Below, one piece after another: positions 23,236-35,734 of a stretch of 64,000 nucleotides of DNA; position 1 is the first letter of the stretch; each line of letters begins with the position of its first letter. The stretch is taken from positions 33,182,369 to 33,246,368 of the forward strand of contig CM031601.1 in assembly GCA_018398815.1 (NCBI GenBank), written 5' to 3'. The stretch is from Conus ventricosus (lineage: Eukaryota > Mollusca > Gastropoda > Neogastropoda > Conidae). The notes under the pieces were generated by a model. It searched no databases and was not told where the DNA came from. It worked only from the letters and a program-made list of their open reading frames with translations. The translations under genes and the position numbers were made by a program.

Positions 23236-23642
23236 TTTATTATATTTTACAATCGCTGGTTGGAAATTTGAGGCAGCACTTGAACAACTCAAAAGGGAGC
23301 TAACAGAGACCGGGGAATTCTCATCAAGCAAGAGAGACAACCCAAACCCAAGAAAATGGCTTGGGTCACCCAGTATGACCCAAGGTTATCATCTAAAAGA
23401 CAAATTATTAAACAAAATTTACGCATCCTGTATTCCAATCCCAAAAACAGGACCATTTTCCCTGAAGAAACGCTCATTGGTGCTGATAGGAGAAGACGCA
23501 ACTTGGCAGAAATGTACAAACCTACAGTATCACGTCGCCATCCTCTCCATGGACCCATGAACAGACCTGGATTTTTTGTATGCTGTGCCCGCCGATGTGA
23601 CCTTTGTGCACATTCCAGTGACCTGATTGGACTAAGAAGCCC
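23236..23642 (+). pseudogene. Penelope-like linker between RT and endonuclease
   Basis: After the SINE the frame encodes a charged segment, then (after a shift near 23350) WVTQYDPRLSSKRQIIKQNL and RRRRNLAEMYKP, and ends in a Cys-rich CCARRCDLCAH (about 23581-23613). Penelope-like elements usually have such a Cys/His motif just before GIY-YIG. A stop and frameshift separate it from the endonuclease frame. Confidence 0.82.
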
Positions 23643-24032
23643 ATGGGATGGCGCTACTGGCCCATCAGACAGCACCTCACCTGTTCGACAAAAAATACCA
23701 TCTACGTCATCAGATGTCAGAACCACCCAGACTCATGGTATGTTGGGCCCACCAAGGACCTCAAAAGAAGGTGGGCCAATCACAAATCAGACTGCAACAA
23801 GAAAATGGCCCAGCGATGTGGGGTTGCCAGACACCTCGCCCAGACTGAGCACCCTGAAGATAAGGCTCTGCCCTTTCTTTCCATCCATCCCATCGAACAA
23901 GTTGCATCTGAAGACAAACTCCTAGACAGAGAGACTTACTGGCAGGCCAATATGGGGACTGTCTTTAAGGGTCTCAACTCCAGTACAGAACTCAACAGCA
24001 TGCACAGAATGAGAAACAGGATTCTGTATTAG
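23643..24032 (+). pseudogene. Penelope-like GIY-YIG endonuclease domain
   Basis: An uninterrupted 129-codon frame ends at a stop at 24030-24032. The GIY half appears as TIYVIRC (about 23697-23717) and the YIG half as WYVGPTKDLKRRWANH (about 23733-23780), with the conserved Arg and His of the fold. Downstream come a HLAQTEHPEDKALPF segment and a KLLDRETYWQ segment carrying the usual late Glu. The family cuts DNA to prime reverse transcription. The domain itself looks intact, but the upstream RT is broken, so it lacks its normal fusion context. A second, shifted frame over the same region is a shadow. Confidence 0.88.
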
Positions 24033-24044
24033 AATGGTACAGTG

Positions 24045-24310
24045 ATAGGTGGACTCCATAGAGTGCAGTGGAAGGTGGGGTATTCAGGGTGCAGTGGAAG
24101 GTGGACTCTTCGGGGTGCAGTGAAAAGGTGGACTCTGCAGTATGCAGTGAAGCGTGGACTCTACAATGTGCAGTGGAAGGTGGACTCTGCAGGGTGAAGT
24201 GAATGGTGGACTCTGCAGGGTACAGTGGAGGGTGGACTCTGCAGGGTGCTGTGGAAGGTGGACTCTGCAAGATGTGGTGAGGGATGGGTACAGGGTGTGG
24301 TGAAAGGTGA
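24045..24310. repeat. 26-28-bp minisatellite, about ten copies
   Basis: Built on GGTGGACTCTGCAGGGTGCA plus GTGGAA. Starts directly after the end of the Penelope-like element. Confidence 0.93.
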
Positions 24311-24464
24311 AACTACAGTAAAAAAGAAAATGTGACGTCGTTTTTAAATTGATGTAGTGTACTATGACGTCAATAGTATTGATGTCATCGCTGCTAAGGA
24401 GATGTAGTTGCATAGGTTCCTGAAGAAGCCTTTTGGCGAAAGCTTGAATTAAAAAATATTTTTC

Positions 24465-24469
<5 letters not shown>

Positions 24470-24528
<59 letters not shown>

Positions 24529-24535
24529 ATAATAT
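24470..24535. repeat. (AT)n microsatellite
   Basis: Alternating AT with three phase breaks. It is self-complementary and prone to hairpin or cruciform structure. Confidence 0.95.
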
Positions 24536-25275
24536 GGAAAATCAAGAGGAATTCCGATGAACTATGCATTAAATTACCATGAAAAGAAGGAAGTCACACA
24601 GTCACATAAATGTTGGTTGTTTCAGCATTTTGATGACTCGCCCTGACAGAAATCAAACGGGAAAGGAAAATGGCGCCGCTGTGAATAGAACATGATAGTA
24701 ACAATGAACAAGAGAAGATAAGTTCATAAACCGATTTAAATCTAAGAAAGGAGTGATGCTAGCATTATGCAAATCAAAAAGGAAACGGCAGAACTGCTGG
24801 GATAAATGGTACAGTTGTGAAAAGACGATGAACGAAGGGACTGATTAGTATATCAATCTACCAAGTGTACAATGTGCATGATCCTTTCTGGGCTTCTGAG
24901 ATCTTGGAGTACCTTTAGCTTTCCGCGGAAACACACGGTGCGATTATATGTAGGTGGAAGAGTATGTGTAGGTCTGTGTGTACGTGGACTTGTCGGACAA
25001 ATCTCACTGCAGTTCCAGTCCCCAGACTTTCTGAAGGCTGGATGTCGATCGGTCCTTGAAGCCGACTAACACACACTTGAGTGACCAAGTTCCACCAACA
25101 GCCCCCGGTCCCACCCTAACTTCCCAATCTCCATCCGGTCAAGGCTATGGACTGTCTGACGTCACTCCGGACAATCGTCAGCGAGTGGTCAGGCCATGTA
25201 GACATTCTTCTATAACCTTGCACCTGGCACGTATTTCAGTCTGCTACAACCTTTCATCTTTTTCTTTTTAACTTC
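24536..25275. other. Unannotated unique sequence
   Basis: No gene or element recognised. Confidence 0.45.
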
Positions 25276-25279
25276 GCCT

Positions 25280-26240
25280 GAGAAGATTTTCACTGCCTCA
25301 TGGATTTTCAGTTTTTTTTTAAAAATTGTCTCATAGCCCTTCGCCCTTCAAATTTTAATTTGTCCTCCAGAATTTGGACATTTTGAATATTTCAGCGTCT
25401 TCTTCGCCCTTGAAGATTTTTATTGTCTCAGCTTTTCACCTTTTCGATTTTTTAAAGTGTCTGTTAGCCTTTAGCCTTTGAAGATGTTTCTTGTCTGATA
25501 GCTTTTCACCTATTCGATTTTTTTATTCTGTCATAGTCCTCCACCTATTGGATTGTTTTAATTGTCTCATAGCTCTTACTATTTGGGCTTTAAAAAATTG
25601 TTTCACTGCCCTTACTATTTAAAAAAAATTGTCCTGTTGTCCTTCACCTTTTGGATTCTTTTTAAAATTCTCACTTAGTTTTTGAAAGTTCTTTTGTTGT
25701 CCTATAATCCTCCGCCGTTTGAACTTTTGATTGTCGCAAAACCCTTACTTTTTGGAGGATTTTCATTGTCTCATAAGTTCTTAACTTTGGGAGTTTTTCA
25801 GTGTCTTGCAACCTTCTACTTTGGGGAGTGTTTTCCCATTGTCTTGCAACCTTCTACTTTGGGGAGTGTTTTCCCATTGTCTTGCAACCTTCTACTTTGG
25901 GGAGCGTTTTCCCATTGTCTTGTAACCTTTCACTTTGGGGAGTTTTTCATTGTCTTGCAACCTTTCACTTTGGGGAGTTTTTCATTGTCTTGCAACCTTT
26001 CACTATGGGGAGTGTTTTCCCGTTGTCTTGCAACCTTTCACTTTGAGGAGTTTTTCATTGTATTGTAAACTTTCACCTTTTTAATTGAATTTTCATCGAC
26101 TTGTAACCTTTCACTTTGGGCAGGTTTGACTGTCTTGTAGCCTTGCACTTTCGGGAGGTTTTAATTGTTTTGTAACCTTCCTTTCAGAAAGTTTTTTCCA
26201 TTGTCTTTTAACGTTTCACTTTTGGGAGCTTTTCTTTCTA
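25280..26240. repeat. 36-38-bp minisatellite with degenerate flanks
   Basis: The core (25780-26080) has eight close copies of TTGTCTTGCAACCTTCTACT plus TTGGGGAGTGTTTTCCCA. On both sides the units decay into TTTGGATTTTT-type relatives of 45-60 bp. A homogenised centre with degenerate edges is typical of arrays that grow from the middle. Confidence 0.9.
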
Positions 26241-27170
26241 ATCTTTCTATCAGGGGAGTTTTTCGTTTCACTGGGATTGTAGGCAATTGGCTCGGAGTAT
26301 TTGCTGACCAGCGTTATTTCACCTTCTTTCATTTCTTGTTGATTTTCTGCCCGCTGTCTTCCACCTGTTAAACCCCCTTCGCTCTGAAGACAGACCAAGA
26401 TTACACATACCTAATCGAATGCAAAATACTTATCTTTCAAATGTATATCCCTCCCCAAGCGTTGCGAACATAGTAGAAGCAACACGCCTGCAGTCTCTGG
26501 CATTTGTAACGGCGTCTGCTGAATCGAGGATGGAATGATATGAAAGTTTATCTGGATGCAGTTTTTGCGTAAAAGGGAACATTTTCAGACAGTGTTTGCT
26601 TATGTTACTTTGCTCATTAAATTATTCTAAGGAAGCTGCTTGCCATTTGTATTCTGTTTGCTTGAGGGTCATGCATCCGAAATCCTCTTTCATTACCCAT
26701 TATTTCTCGTCTGTCTTCCCCTTTTCCACACGGTGCAGCTACCTCCGTCACTGCTTAAAATACTGCTGACTGTTGTTGCTGTGACTACTACGTCAGCTCA
26801 TGCATCATCATCACCACGACCCCCATCGGTGGTGAAGCTGCAGCTACTCCCTACTACCAGTGCGTTGCCATCACCATCACTGCTTTCACTGCAGTTGACT
26901 GCTTCTGCTGTGACACCACCACTGCAACCATTACATTACCACCACTACAACTACCACATGATCACCACTGTGATTACTATACCACCATTGTTAACTACCA
27001 CATCATCACCACTGCAGCTACTGCAGCACCACCAAATCTGTGAACAGATGGATCGATCTTCATATGATGTCTACGTTAGTCAGAAAACTGGTGCCTACAT
27101 AATTCTAATGAATGTACGTCTGAAAGCAAGCAGTCTAATGACTACAATGTTTATAATAATAAAAATAATT
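26241..27170. other. Unique sequence with a degenerate CAC/ACT triplet region
   Basis: Imperfect ACC/CAC/ACT triplets occupy about 26780-27030 and give a Thr/Pro/Ser-rich frame on the plus strand. No gene called. Confidence 0.5.
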
Positions 27171-27174
27171 TAGT

Positions 27175-28700
27175 CTGAAAAGAGCATTCGGAACTCATGG
27201 TATGTCTGTAAATGAGAAAAAGCCTGGTGACCTCATGGTATGTCTGTAAAATTTAATGAGAAAACAGTCTGGTGAACTCATGGTATGTCTGTAAATCTGT
27301 TAACGGTCTGGTGACTTCATGGTATGTCTGTATGTCTGGAAACAGCCTGGTGACTTCATGGTATGTCTGTATGTCTGAAAACAGCCTGTCGCGACTTCAT
27401 GGTCTGTCTGTAAATCTGAAAACAGCCTAGCATGACTTCATGGTATGTCTGTAAATCTAAAACCAGCCTGTCGTGACTTCATGGTAAGTCTGTCAGTCTG
27501 AAAACAGCATGTTGTGACTTCACGGTTTATCTGTCAGTCTGAAAACAGCCTGGTTACTTCACGGTGTGTCTGTAAATCTGAAAACAGCCTGGTGACTTCA
27601 TGGCATGTTTGTAAGTCTGAAAACAGCTTGGTGACGTCATGGTATGTCTGCATGTCTGAAAAGAGCCTGGTGACTTCATGGTAGGTCTGTTAGTCTGAAA
27701 AGAGCCTGGTGACTTCATGACATGTCTGTATGTCTGATAACAACCTGGTGACTTCATAGTATGTCTGCTAGTCTGAAAAGAGCCTGGTGACTTCATGGCA
27801 TGTCTGCTAGTCTTGAAAGAGCCTGGTGACTTCATGGCATGTCTGCTAGTCTGAAAAGAGCCTGGTGACTTCCTGACATGTTTGTATGTCTGAAAAGAGC
27901 CTGGTGACTTCATGGTATGTATGTATGTCTGAAAACAGCCTGGTGACTTCATGATATGTCTGTATGTCTGAAAAGAGCCTGGTGACTTCATGGTATGTCT
28001 GTCAGTCTGAAAAGAGCCTGATGACTTCATGATATGTCTGTATGTCTGAAAACAGCTTGGTGACTTCATGGTATGTCTGTGTGTCTGAAAACAGCCTGAT
28101 GACTTCATGATATGTCTGTATGTCTGAAAACAGCCCGGTGACTTCATGGTATGTCTGCATGTCTGAAAACAGCTTGGTGACTTCATGGTATGTCTGTATG
28201 TCTGAAAACAGCCTGGTGACTTCATGGTATGTCTGTCAGTCTGAAAACAGCCTGGTGACTTCATGGTATGTCTGCATGCCTGAAAACCGCTTGGTGACTT
28301 CATGGTATGTCTGTATGTCTGAAACCAGCCTGGTGATTTCATGGTATGTCTGTCAGTCTGAAAACAGCCTGGTGACTTCATGGTATGTCTGTCAGTCTGA
28401 AAACAGGCTGGTGACTTCATGGTATGTCTGTCAGTCTGAAAACAGCCTGGTGAATTCATGGTATGTCTGTATGTCTGAAAACAGCTTGGTGACTTCATGG
28501 TATGTCTGTATGTCTGAAAACAGCTTGGTGACTTCATGGTCTGTGTGTATGTCTGAAAAGAGCCTGGTGACGTCATGGTATGTCTGTATGACTGAAAACA
28601 GCTTGGTGACTTCATGGTATGTCTGTATGTCTGAAAAAAGCCTGGTGACTTCATGGTATGTCTGTATGCCTAAAAACAGCTGGTGACTTCATGGCGTGTC
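27175..28700. repeat. 39-bp minisatellite, about 38 copies
   Basis: Units read GGTGACTTCATGGTATGTCT, then GTATGTCTGAAAACAGCCT. Because 39 is a multiple of three, the left part is irregular but the rest is open on both strands (366 codons on the minus strand, 27554-28654, and 188 on the plus strand). Repeat periodicity explains the frames; no start context, signal peptide or non-repeat domain supports a protein. Confidence 0.95.
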
Positions 28701-28729
28701 TGTAAAAGGGGAAAAGGAGGATTCAGCAT

Positions 28730-29030
28730 TGGATGGACAACATTATAGTAAAAGGGAGAGAGTGGTCAACATGTAGTAAAAGAAATAGAGTCAGCATTGA
28801 ATGGGCAACATGTAATAAAAGGGAGAGAGTCAGCATTGAATGGGCAACATGTAATAAAAGAGAGTCAGCATTGAATGGGCAACATGTAATAAAAGGAAGA
28901 GAGTCAGCATTGAATGGGCAACATGTAATAAAAGAAAGAGAGGAAGATTCAACATGGAATGGGCAACATGTAGTAAAATAGAGAGTGTCATGAAATAGAC
29001 AGCATGTAGTGAAAGGGAGAGGGGAGGATT
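28730..29030. repeat. About 39-bp minisatellite, seven copies
   Basis: Unit built on GGGCAACATGTAATAAAAGG, then GAGAGAGTCAGCATTGAAT. Unrelated to the preceding 39-bp unit despite equal length. Confidence 0.93.
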
Positions 29031-29560
29031 CAGACCAGCGCTCTTAATGTAGCGAGGGGGCGCGCTTTTGACGCTTTGTCGCCATAAAACCTTCATCAAA
29101 GTTAGCCATAAATGTAAGCAGGTTCATTCACATATTTTACACATCGCATCAATGGGAAACAATAATTAATTTTGATGATAGTAATAATGACACAGTTAAA
29201 TGTACCAGACAGAAATGTCGCAACCCGCGTGCCGCTCACTGCACCAAAAAGGAAAGACTAGCACCCAGACCATCACTCTCAGTGTAGTGCAAGGGAGAGA
29301 CGAGCAGTCAGACCCCCCTCCCCTCCCCACCGAAACGGGAAGACTCAGCACCCATTTTATCAGCCCAGATTCAGTTGAAGGAAACAGATTAACACCCAGA
29401 ATATCATTTCCAATGTAAGAAAGAGGCGTAGGGGTGGAGGTATGAGAAAGGAGGCGGTGAGAAGGGAAGGCTGGGGGTGGGGGGGGGGGGGGGGGAGGGG
29501 AAGGGGTAGGAGTAGACTAGCATTCACACCCAGACTTCAGATGTAATGAATAAGAAAGAA
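29031..29560. other. Unannotated sequence with a poly-G run
   Basis: G run of about 16 at 29480-29496. No gene recognised. Confidence 0.5.
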
Positions 29561-29564
29561 CACG

Positions 29565-29697
29565 TGGGTCTGATGTCCTAGACTTCACACGGTCACGTGG
29601 GTCTGACGTCCTGGACGTCACACGGTCACGTGAGTCTGACGTCCTGGACGTCACACAGTCACGTGGGTCTGACGTCCTGGACGTCACACGGTCATGG
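29565..29697. repeat. 33-bp minisatellite, four copies, E-box in each
   Basis: Unit: CACGTGGGTCTGACGTCCTG then GACGTCACACGGT. Three copies have the E-box CACGTG and one has CACGTGAG. The palindrome GACGTC recurs, and GGACGTCAC resembles a half-CRE. Confidence 0.95.
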
Positions 29698-29699
29698 AG

Positions 29700-30120
29700 G
29701 ATGCTGAACCTCTGCTCCCTCGGTCACGTGGTAGTGGATTGAGCACGCTGAGCTGCTGGGCCTGTAACCTCTGCTCCCTCGGTCACGTGGTAGTGGATTG
29801 AGCACGCTGAGCTGCTGGGCCTGTAACCTCTGCTCCCTCGGTCACGTGGTAGTGGATTGAGCACGCTGAGCTGCTGGGCCTGTAACCTCTGCTCCCTCGG
29901 TCACGTGGTAGTGGATTGAGCGCGCTGAGCTGCTGGGCCTGTAACCTCTGCTCCCTCGGTCACGTGGTAGTGGATTGAGCACGCTGAGCTGCTGGGCCTG
30001 TAACCTCTGCTCCCTCGGTCACGTGGTAGTGGATTGAGCACGCTGAGCTGCTGGGCCTGTAACCTCTGCTCCCTCGGTCACGTGGTAGTGGATTGAGCAC
30101 GCTGAGCTGCTGGGCCTGTT
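29700..30120. repeat. 59-bp minisatellite, seven nearly identical copies, E-box in each
   Basis: Unit starts CGGTCACGTGGTAGTGGATT and continues GAGCACGCTGAGCTGCTGGG. Copies are almost identical (one visible change, GCGC for GCAC near 29920). Each has a CACGTG E-box in the context GTCACGTGGT. Confidence 0.97.
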
Positions 30121-30790
30121 CATAAGAAAGCACGCAGCAATGCAAACATGCCGCACATCTAACCCTGACCCACTGAAATTACAGTAGGCGGTTTCCCTTT
30201 ATGAAGTCAGACAGCCTCATTTGCCGTGGGTCAGTGGTCGATCTGAAGTGTCTCCGCCCAGTAAATTGAAAGACAACACGAAGCCAGGGGTCCAGAGTTG
30301 ATGAAGGCATTGTGTCCAGTTGTGGTCATTGTGGCTTAAGTCTGGCACGGCTCAGTGCTCAATGCAAACTGGACGCGGGCCTGTGGGCTAACTTTAACGT
30401 GCTCCGCATGGCTTGACGGGCCGGACGGCGGGGCTGAAGCAGGGGCCTTTTGTCCGCTGGGCCCCGTCATGGCCCGCACAGAAAACATGTTGTCCTATGT
30501 CTTTGTGCCAACAACCTTCTAAATATTGAGGCGACCTAATGTAGCGTGCTGTTATGGGCCCCGCCACACAATCAGCGTGCGCAGCGGACAGAGAGTTTGA
30601 ACACAGAATCTTGAGAGGCATTGTCAGACTGAAGACTGTTTCTCTCGATTTCAGTGACTCTCAGCAAGACTGAGACTCTCAGCAAGACTGAGCAGAAAAT
30701 AGAGCAGTTGCTTTCAAAGTGTCCTCGGACACTGACGTGACGGCTTCCATTTTCAGTTGAAGAAAAGAAAGGTATCCTCCCATAAACAGC
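30121..30790. other. Unannotated unique sequence
   Basis: Relatively GC-rich around 30350-30560. Short frames only; none recognised. Confidence 0.45.
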
Positions 30791-30794
30791 ATGA

Positions 30795-31120
30795 CAAGTT
30801 AGGAAGCATGTGTGATGTTAGAAAGCATGTGTGATGTTAGAAAGCATGTGATGTTAGAAAGCATGTGATGTTAGGAAGCATGTGTGATGTCAGAAAGCAT
30901 GTGTGATGTTAGGAAGCATGTGTGATGTTGGAAAGCATGTGATGTTAGAAAGCATGTGTGATGTCAGAAAGCATGTGTGATGTCAGAAAGCATGTGTGAT
31001 GTCAGAAAGCATGTGTGATGTTAGGAAGCATGTGTGATGTTGGAAAGCATGTGTGATGTTAGGAAGCATGTGTGATGTTGGAAAGCATGTGTGATGTTGG
31101 AAAGCATGTGTGATGTTAGC
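30795..31120. repeat. 19-bp minisatellite, about 17 copies
   Basis: Unit GAAAGCATGTGTGATGTTA with alternates GGAAGC, GTCA and a 17-bp deletion form (GAAAGCATGTGATGTTA). The order of variants suggests two- and three-unit blocks were copied together. Confidence 0.95.
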
Positions 31121-31297
31121 GAATGGATATGCAATTCCTGCTTTGGCGTACTCAAACAAAGCATTTCCGGATCTTTAAGCAGGAAAAAGTAAAGCAGAGA
31201 CATATGGATGTTCGTAAGGTGTTTAGTATGTAGGCGTACTGTAAAGACCACAATTTTATATCAATAACATTTTTCAGTAGTGGGGACAACATAGCAC

Positions 31298-32030
<733 letters not shown>

Positions 32031-32259
32031 GAGGACATGAAGAGAACAATCTCAGACAAGGAGCGTGCTGCACTGGAATGAAGTAAAAGAAACGGAGCAC
32101 GAGAAAGACAAATAAACTGTTAAACTGTTGCAAAAAGTGACACATCCTGGCACGCACGCTCACATACACGAAAAAACGCACAAACGCATGCGTAGGTACA
32201 CATAAGTACAACAAAAACAAGATATCAGAATATTGGATACAAGTAAGGGCAAGGGAAAC

Positions 32260-32261
<2 letters not shown>

Positions 32262-32353
<92 letters not shown>

Positions 32354-32410
32354 AGAGAGAGACAGAGAGAGGACAGAAGACAGAGAGAGAGACAGAGAGA
32401 GAGAGAGGGG
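32262..32410. repeat. (GA)n / (GACA)n microsatellite
   Basis: Pure GA to about 32332, then GACAGA-type repeats. Confidence 0.97.
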
Positions 32411-32739
32411 TAGGAAGTCAAGATTGGAGGTTGGGAAAGTTTGAAAGAAAAGGCAGATTCAAGGCATGACCGGGGAGGTGGAGGGGGAGGGAGAAGAGGG
32501 TGAGAGTTGGGTCGGGTAGGGGATGGGAACCTTTGAAAGGAAGGGGAATTGAAGGCAGATTAGAGAGGAGTGGGAGATGAAAGGAATGTGAATTGAGGAG
32601 GAGGGGAGCTTGAATGCAGGAATGCAGGGTGGAAAGCGGGAAGAAAGGGAAGAAAACGAACATTTTGTAATTCGCGCTATGTACAGCCATCCTCCCGACC
32701 CCATCTAACACATCATCGTCATTCACACTGGCGCACACT

Positions 32740-32742
<3 letters not shown>
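32411..32742. other. Purine-rich unique sequence
   Basis: Strongly G/A-biased on the plus strand to about 32660. No gene. Confidence 0.5.
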
Positions 32743-32832
<90 letters not shown>

Positions 32833-32957
32833 CCACACACACACACACAACACACACACACACACACACACACACCACCCACACACACACACACACGCAC
32901 ACATCGCGCGCACGCGCGCCCCGCCACGCACGCACGCACGCACGCACGCACGCACCA

Positions 32958-32992
<35 letters not shown>

Positions 32993-33060
32993 CACGCAAA
33001 CAAACGACACGCAATCACACACACCACACACTCACCACACAACACACACACAACAACAAA
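32743..33060. repeat. Compound (CA)n microsatellite
   Basis: CA with CACC, CACG and AACA interruptions; Cys-Val and Thr-His frames are repeat translations. Confidence 0.97.
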
Positions 33061-33450
33061 CCCACACTCCCCACACATTTTCCATGAACGACAAGACAGC
33101 AAACAGATAATATTGGCAGTAGTACACGGCATACGTCTGATCTTACAAGTCCCTCTGCATCACTCTGGAATCGTATGGTGCTGATTAAATGTTCCCTGCA
33201 TTCAAAACAAGATTTCCCACACTTCCACCTCTCAGGGTCCTGCTTTGCAGAGGTGCTAAATGAGAGAGACGACGGCATGAGAGCACTCCTGAGTGTTCTA
33301 GGTATCCGCTCACCGCTAGCGGGACCTCAGGAAGGGCCTTCCTCATTCTTTGACAGCTGTGAAGAAGGCTGTGGTGATCTTATAGACACTCGAGGAGCGG
33401 AGGGCTGGCGGGATTGTGGGTGACAGTGAATGCACCTGACCTATGTCAGG
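33061..33450. other. Unannotated unique sequence
   Basis: Contains a plus-strand frame of 82 codons (33175-33423) and an antisense frame of 87. Neither has a motif I recognise. Confidence 0.4.
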
Positions 33451-33454
33451 GGCG

Positions 33455-34325
33455 GTGTGGGGTCTGTCTTGAGGTGTTTGTGTTTGGGGTGTTGATGTGA
33501 CACAGTTGGTGGCAGTTTGTGTTTGGGGTGTTGATGTGACACAGTGGTGGTGTGTCTGGGGTGTTGATGTGACACAGTTGGTGGCAGTTTGTGTTTGGGG
33601 TGTTGATTTGACACAGTGGTGGTGTGTCTGGGGTGTTGATTGGATACAGTGGTGGTGTGTTTGGGGTGTTGATGTGACACAGTGGTGGTGTGTCTGGGGT
33701 GTTGATGTGACACAGTGGTGGTGTGTTTGGGGTGTTGATGTGACACAGTGGTGGTGTGTCTGGGGTGTTGATTTGACACAGTGGTGGTGTGTTTGGGGTG
33801 TTGATTGGATACAGTGGTGGTGTGTTTGGGGTGTTGATGTGACACAGTGGTGGTGTGTCTGGGGTGTTGATGTGACACAGTGGTGGTGTGTCTGGGGTGT
33901 TGATGTGACACAGTGGTGGTGTGTTTAGGGTGTTGATTTGACACAGTGGTGGTGTGTTTGGGGTGTTGATGTGACACAGTGGTGGTGTGTTTAGGGTGTT
34001 GATTTGACACAGTGGTGGTGTGTCTGGGGTGTTGATGTGACACAGTGGTGGTGTGTCTGGGGTGTTGATGTGACACAGTGGTGGTGTGTTTAGGGTGTTG
34101 ATTTGACACAGTGGTGGTGTGTCTGGGGTGTTGATGTGACACAGTGGTGGTGTGTCTGGGGTGTTGATGTGACACAGTGGTGGTGTGTTTAGGGTGATGA
34201 TTTGACACAGTGGTGGTATGTTTGGGGGTGTTGATGTGACACAGTGGTGGTGTGTTCTGGGGTGTTGATGTGACACAGTGGTGGTGTGTTTGGGTTGTTG
34301 ATTTGACACAGTTGGTGGCAGTCTA
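33455..34325. repeat. 33-bp minisatellite, about 26 copies
   Basis: Unit: TTTGGGGTGTTGATGTGACA then CAGTGGTGGTGTG. Variant units (ATTTGACACAG, ATTGGATACAG, extra GGCAGT) are arranged in recurring blocks. The unit is a multiple of three, so open frames of 143-295 codons occur on both strands and are not taken as genes. Confidence 0.96.
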
Positions 34326-34810
34326 TGTAACATAGAATAGAAAAATCGTAATTTTCTCTACATCTCTTTTCAAAATCTGAAGGAAGTGAACAAAGACAGC
34401 GTGCTCGGAGGAAAAGACTATGGAGATGTATTTCTTGCAGTGTTTGGGATGGCAGCGGTTGAAGTGGGGATAGGCGTGAGAGTGTGTGGGTTTACAAAAA
34501 ACGTCAGTCCCTAAGTAGCCATTGTGTGATTTTGTGGTTACGTGAAGAAAAGATATTTTAGCAGAGAATGACTGAACTGTAAAACCGATAGAGGGACAGA
34601 ATTTTTAAATTGACCGAAAGTGTGCAGATGGTCTGCTGAGCCTATTTTGGAACAGTGCAGTTACTAGCATCCCCATGAAGAGATTGGCCATAGCGGATGA
34701 AATTGGTATGCCATTGCTGTTCCAGATGCAGTTTATATATATCTTACCTTCAAATGAATAGAAATATTCATGGGGTCATGTGGACAGGACAATATTAATG
34801 ATGTGCTGTA

Positions 34811-34813
<3 letters not shown>
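34326..34813. other. Unannotated unique sequence
   Basis: No gene signal seen. Confidence 0.45.
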
Positions 34814-34842
<29 letters not shown>

Positions 34843-34894
34843 GGGGATTTGGAATTCATGATTCTGGGTAAAAAGTAACAGTGTGGCTTCTGTG

Positions 34895-34967
<73 letters not shown>

Positions 34968-35073
34968 AGTCTGTCTGTCTGTCCATCCTTCTGTCTGTAT
35001 GTCTGTTTTTCTCTCTCTCTCTCTCTTCTCTCTCTCTTTCCTCTCTCTTCTCTCTCTTCTCTCTCTCTCTGTC

Positions 35074-35162
<89 letters not shown>
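34814..35162. repeat. Poly-G, (ATCT)n, (CT)n and (GT)n cluster
   Basis: G run 34814-34841; ATCT repeats 34896-34967; CT-rich 35011-35070; GT 35078-35162. Confidence 0.97.
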
Positions 35163-35164
<2 letters not shown>

Positions 35165-35725
35165 TTACAGGTGTACACCCTCAAAAAGCGGCGAAGACAT
35201 TTTTTTGCAGCTTCCCTAAAAGAAGTATGGCAGCTTCTCTGAAAAATGTAATGGATATGGTATAATAACGTTATAAAGACAGAGAAGAAGACGTCAGTGT
35301 AGGATAAAGTTTTGCAGTGAAGCGTACCGTATCACGTGTGGCCTGTTAACATCCCTTTTTCTTTTTGAAATTTCCTGAGTTCAGTGTGTTTTATCGCATC
35401 CTTAGCAAACTTTGAGGCGTAAATTCTCTTTCACACTCAAAGCTGTATGTAGCATATGCCTCCCTCCCCATCCCCATTTAAGAAGAAGAAACAAGCAAAC
35501 AGAAACAGATAAAGATGAACACAAAAGAAAGTCAAATAATTGGCAGCGTTCACATCCCCAGGTATCCACCTGACTATACAGCTGTCTGTCTGACTGGGTT
35601 TCATTCCACAGTGCAAACCACAGCCCACAACACCTCTTAAGATGTCTGCTCCATTCGCCTCTAACGATTCTTCAGCCGATACGAACGCCCCAGGAACACG
35701 AACAGTCCACAAGGCACGCTCCTTT
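35163..35725. other. Unannotated unique sequence
   Basis: No recognisable gene or element. Confidence 0.45.
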
Positions 35726-35734
35726 CCGCCTTCC

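Larger units (their letters stand above)
20340..24032 (+). mobile_element. Penelope-like retroelement, degenerate, GIY-YIG type
   Basis: Order along the plus strand: N-terminal RT region (20436-20860), RT palm (20857-21676), a 1-kb interruption (21638-22661), RT thumb (22663-22890), a nested SINE (22892-23235), a Cys-rich linker (23236-23640) and a GIY-YIG endonuclease (23643-24032). RT followed by a C-terminal GIY-YIG nuclease is the hallmark of canonical Penelope-like elements, which copy themselves by target-primed reverse transcription. At least four frameshifts (near 20657, 20857, 21045 and 23350) and the two insertions make it non-autonomous. The clade (Neptune, Poseidon or other) cannot be settled by eye. 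Flanking pseudo-LTRs were not found. Confidence 0.9.

Noticed and set aside
29700..30120. Replication origin or centromeric satellite
   Set aside because: Seven 59-bp copies only, with no origin or centromere signature visible; a plain minisatellite is sufficient.
33061..33430. Transposon or gene fragment
   Set aside because: Open frames on both strands but no motif, terminal repeat or second copy.
33441..34333. Two overlapping minus-strand frames of 255 and 295 codons
   Set aside because: The 33-bp unit is a multiple of three, so both frames stay open by periodicity.
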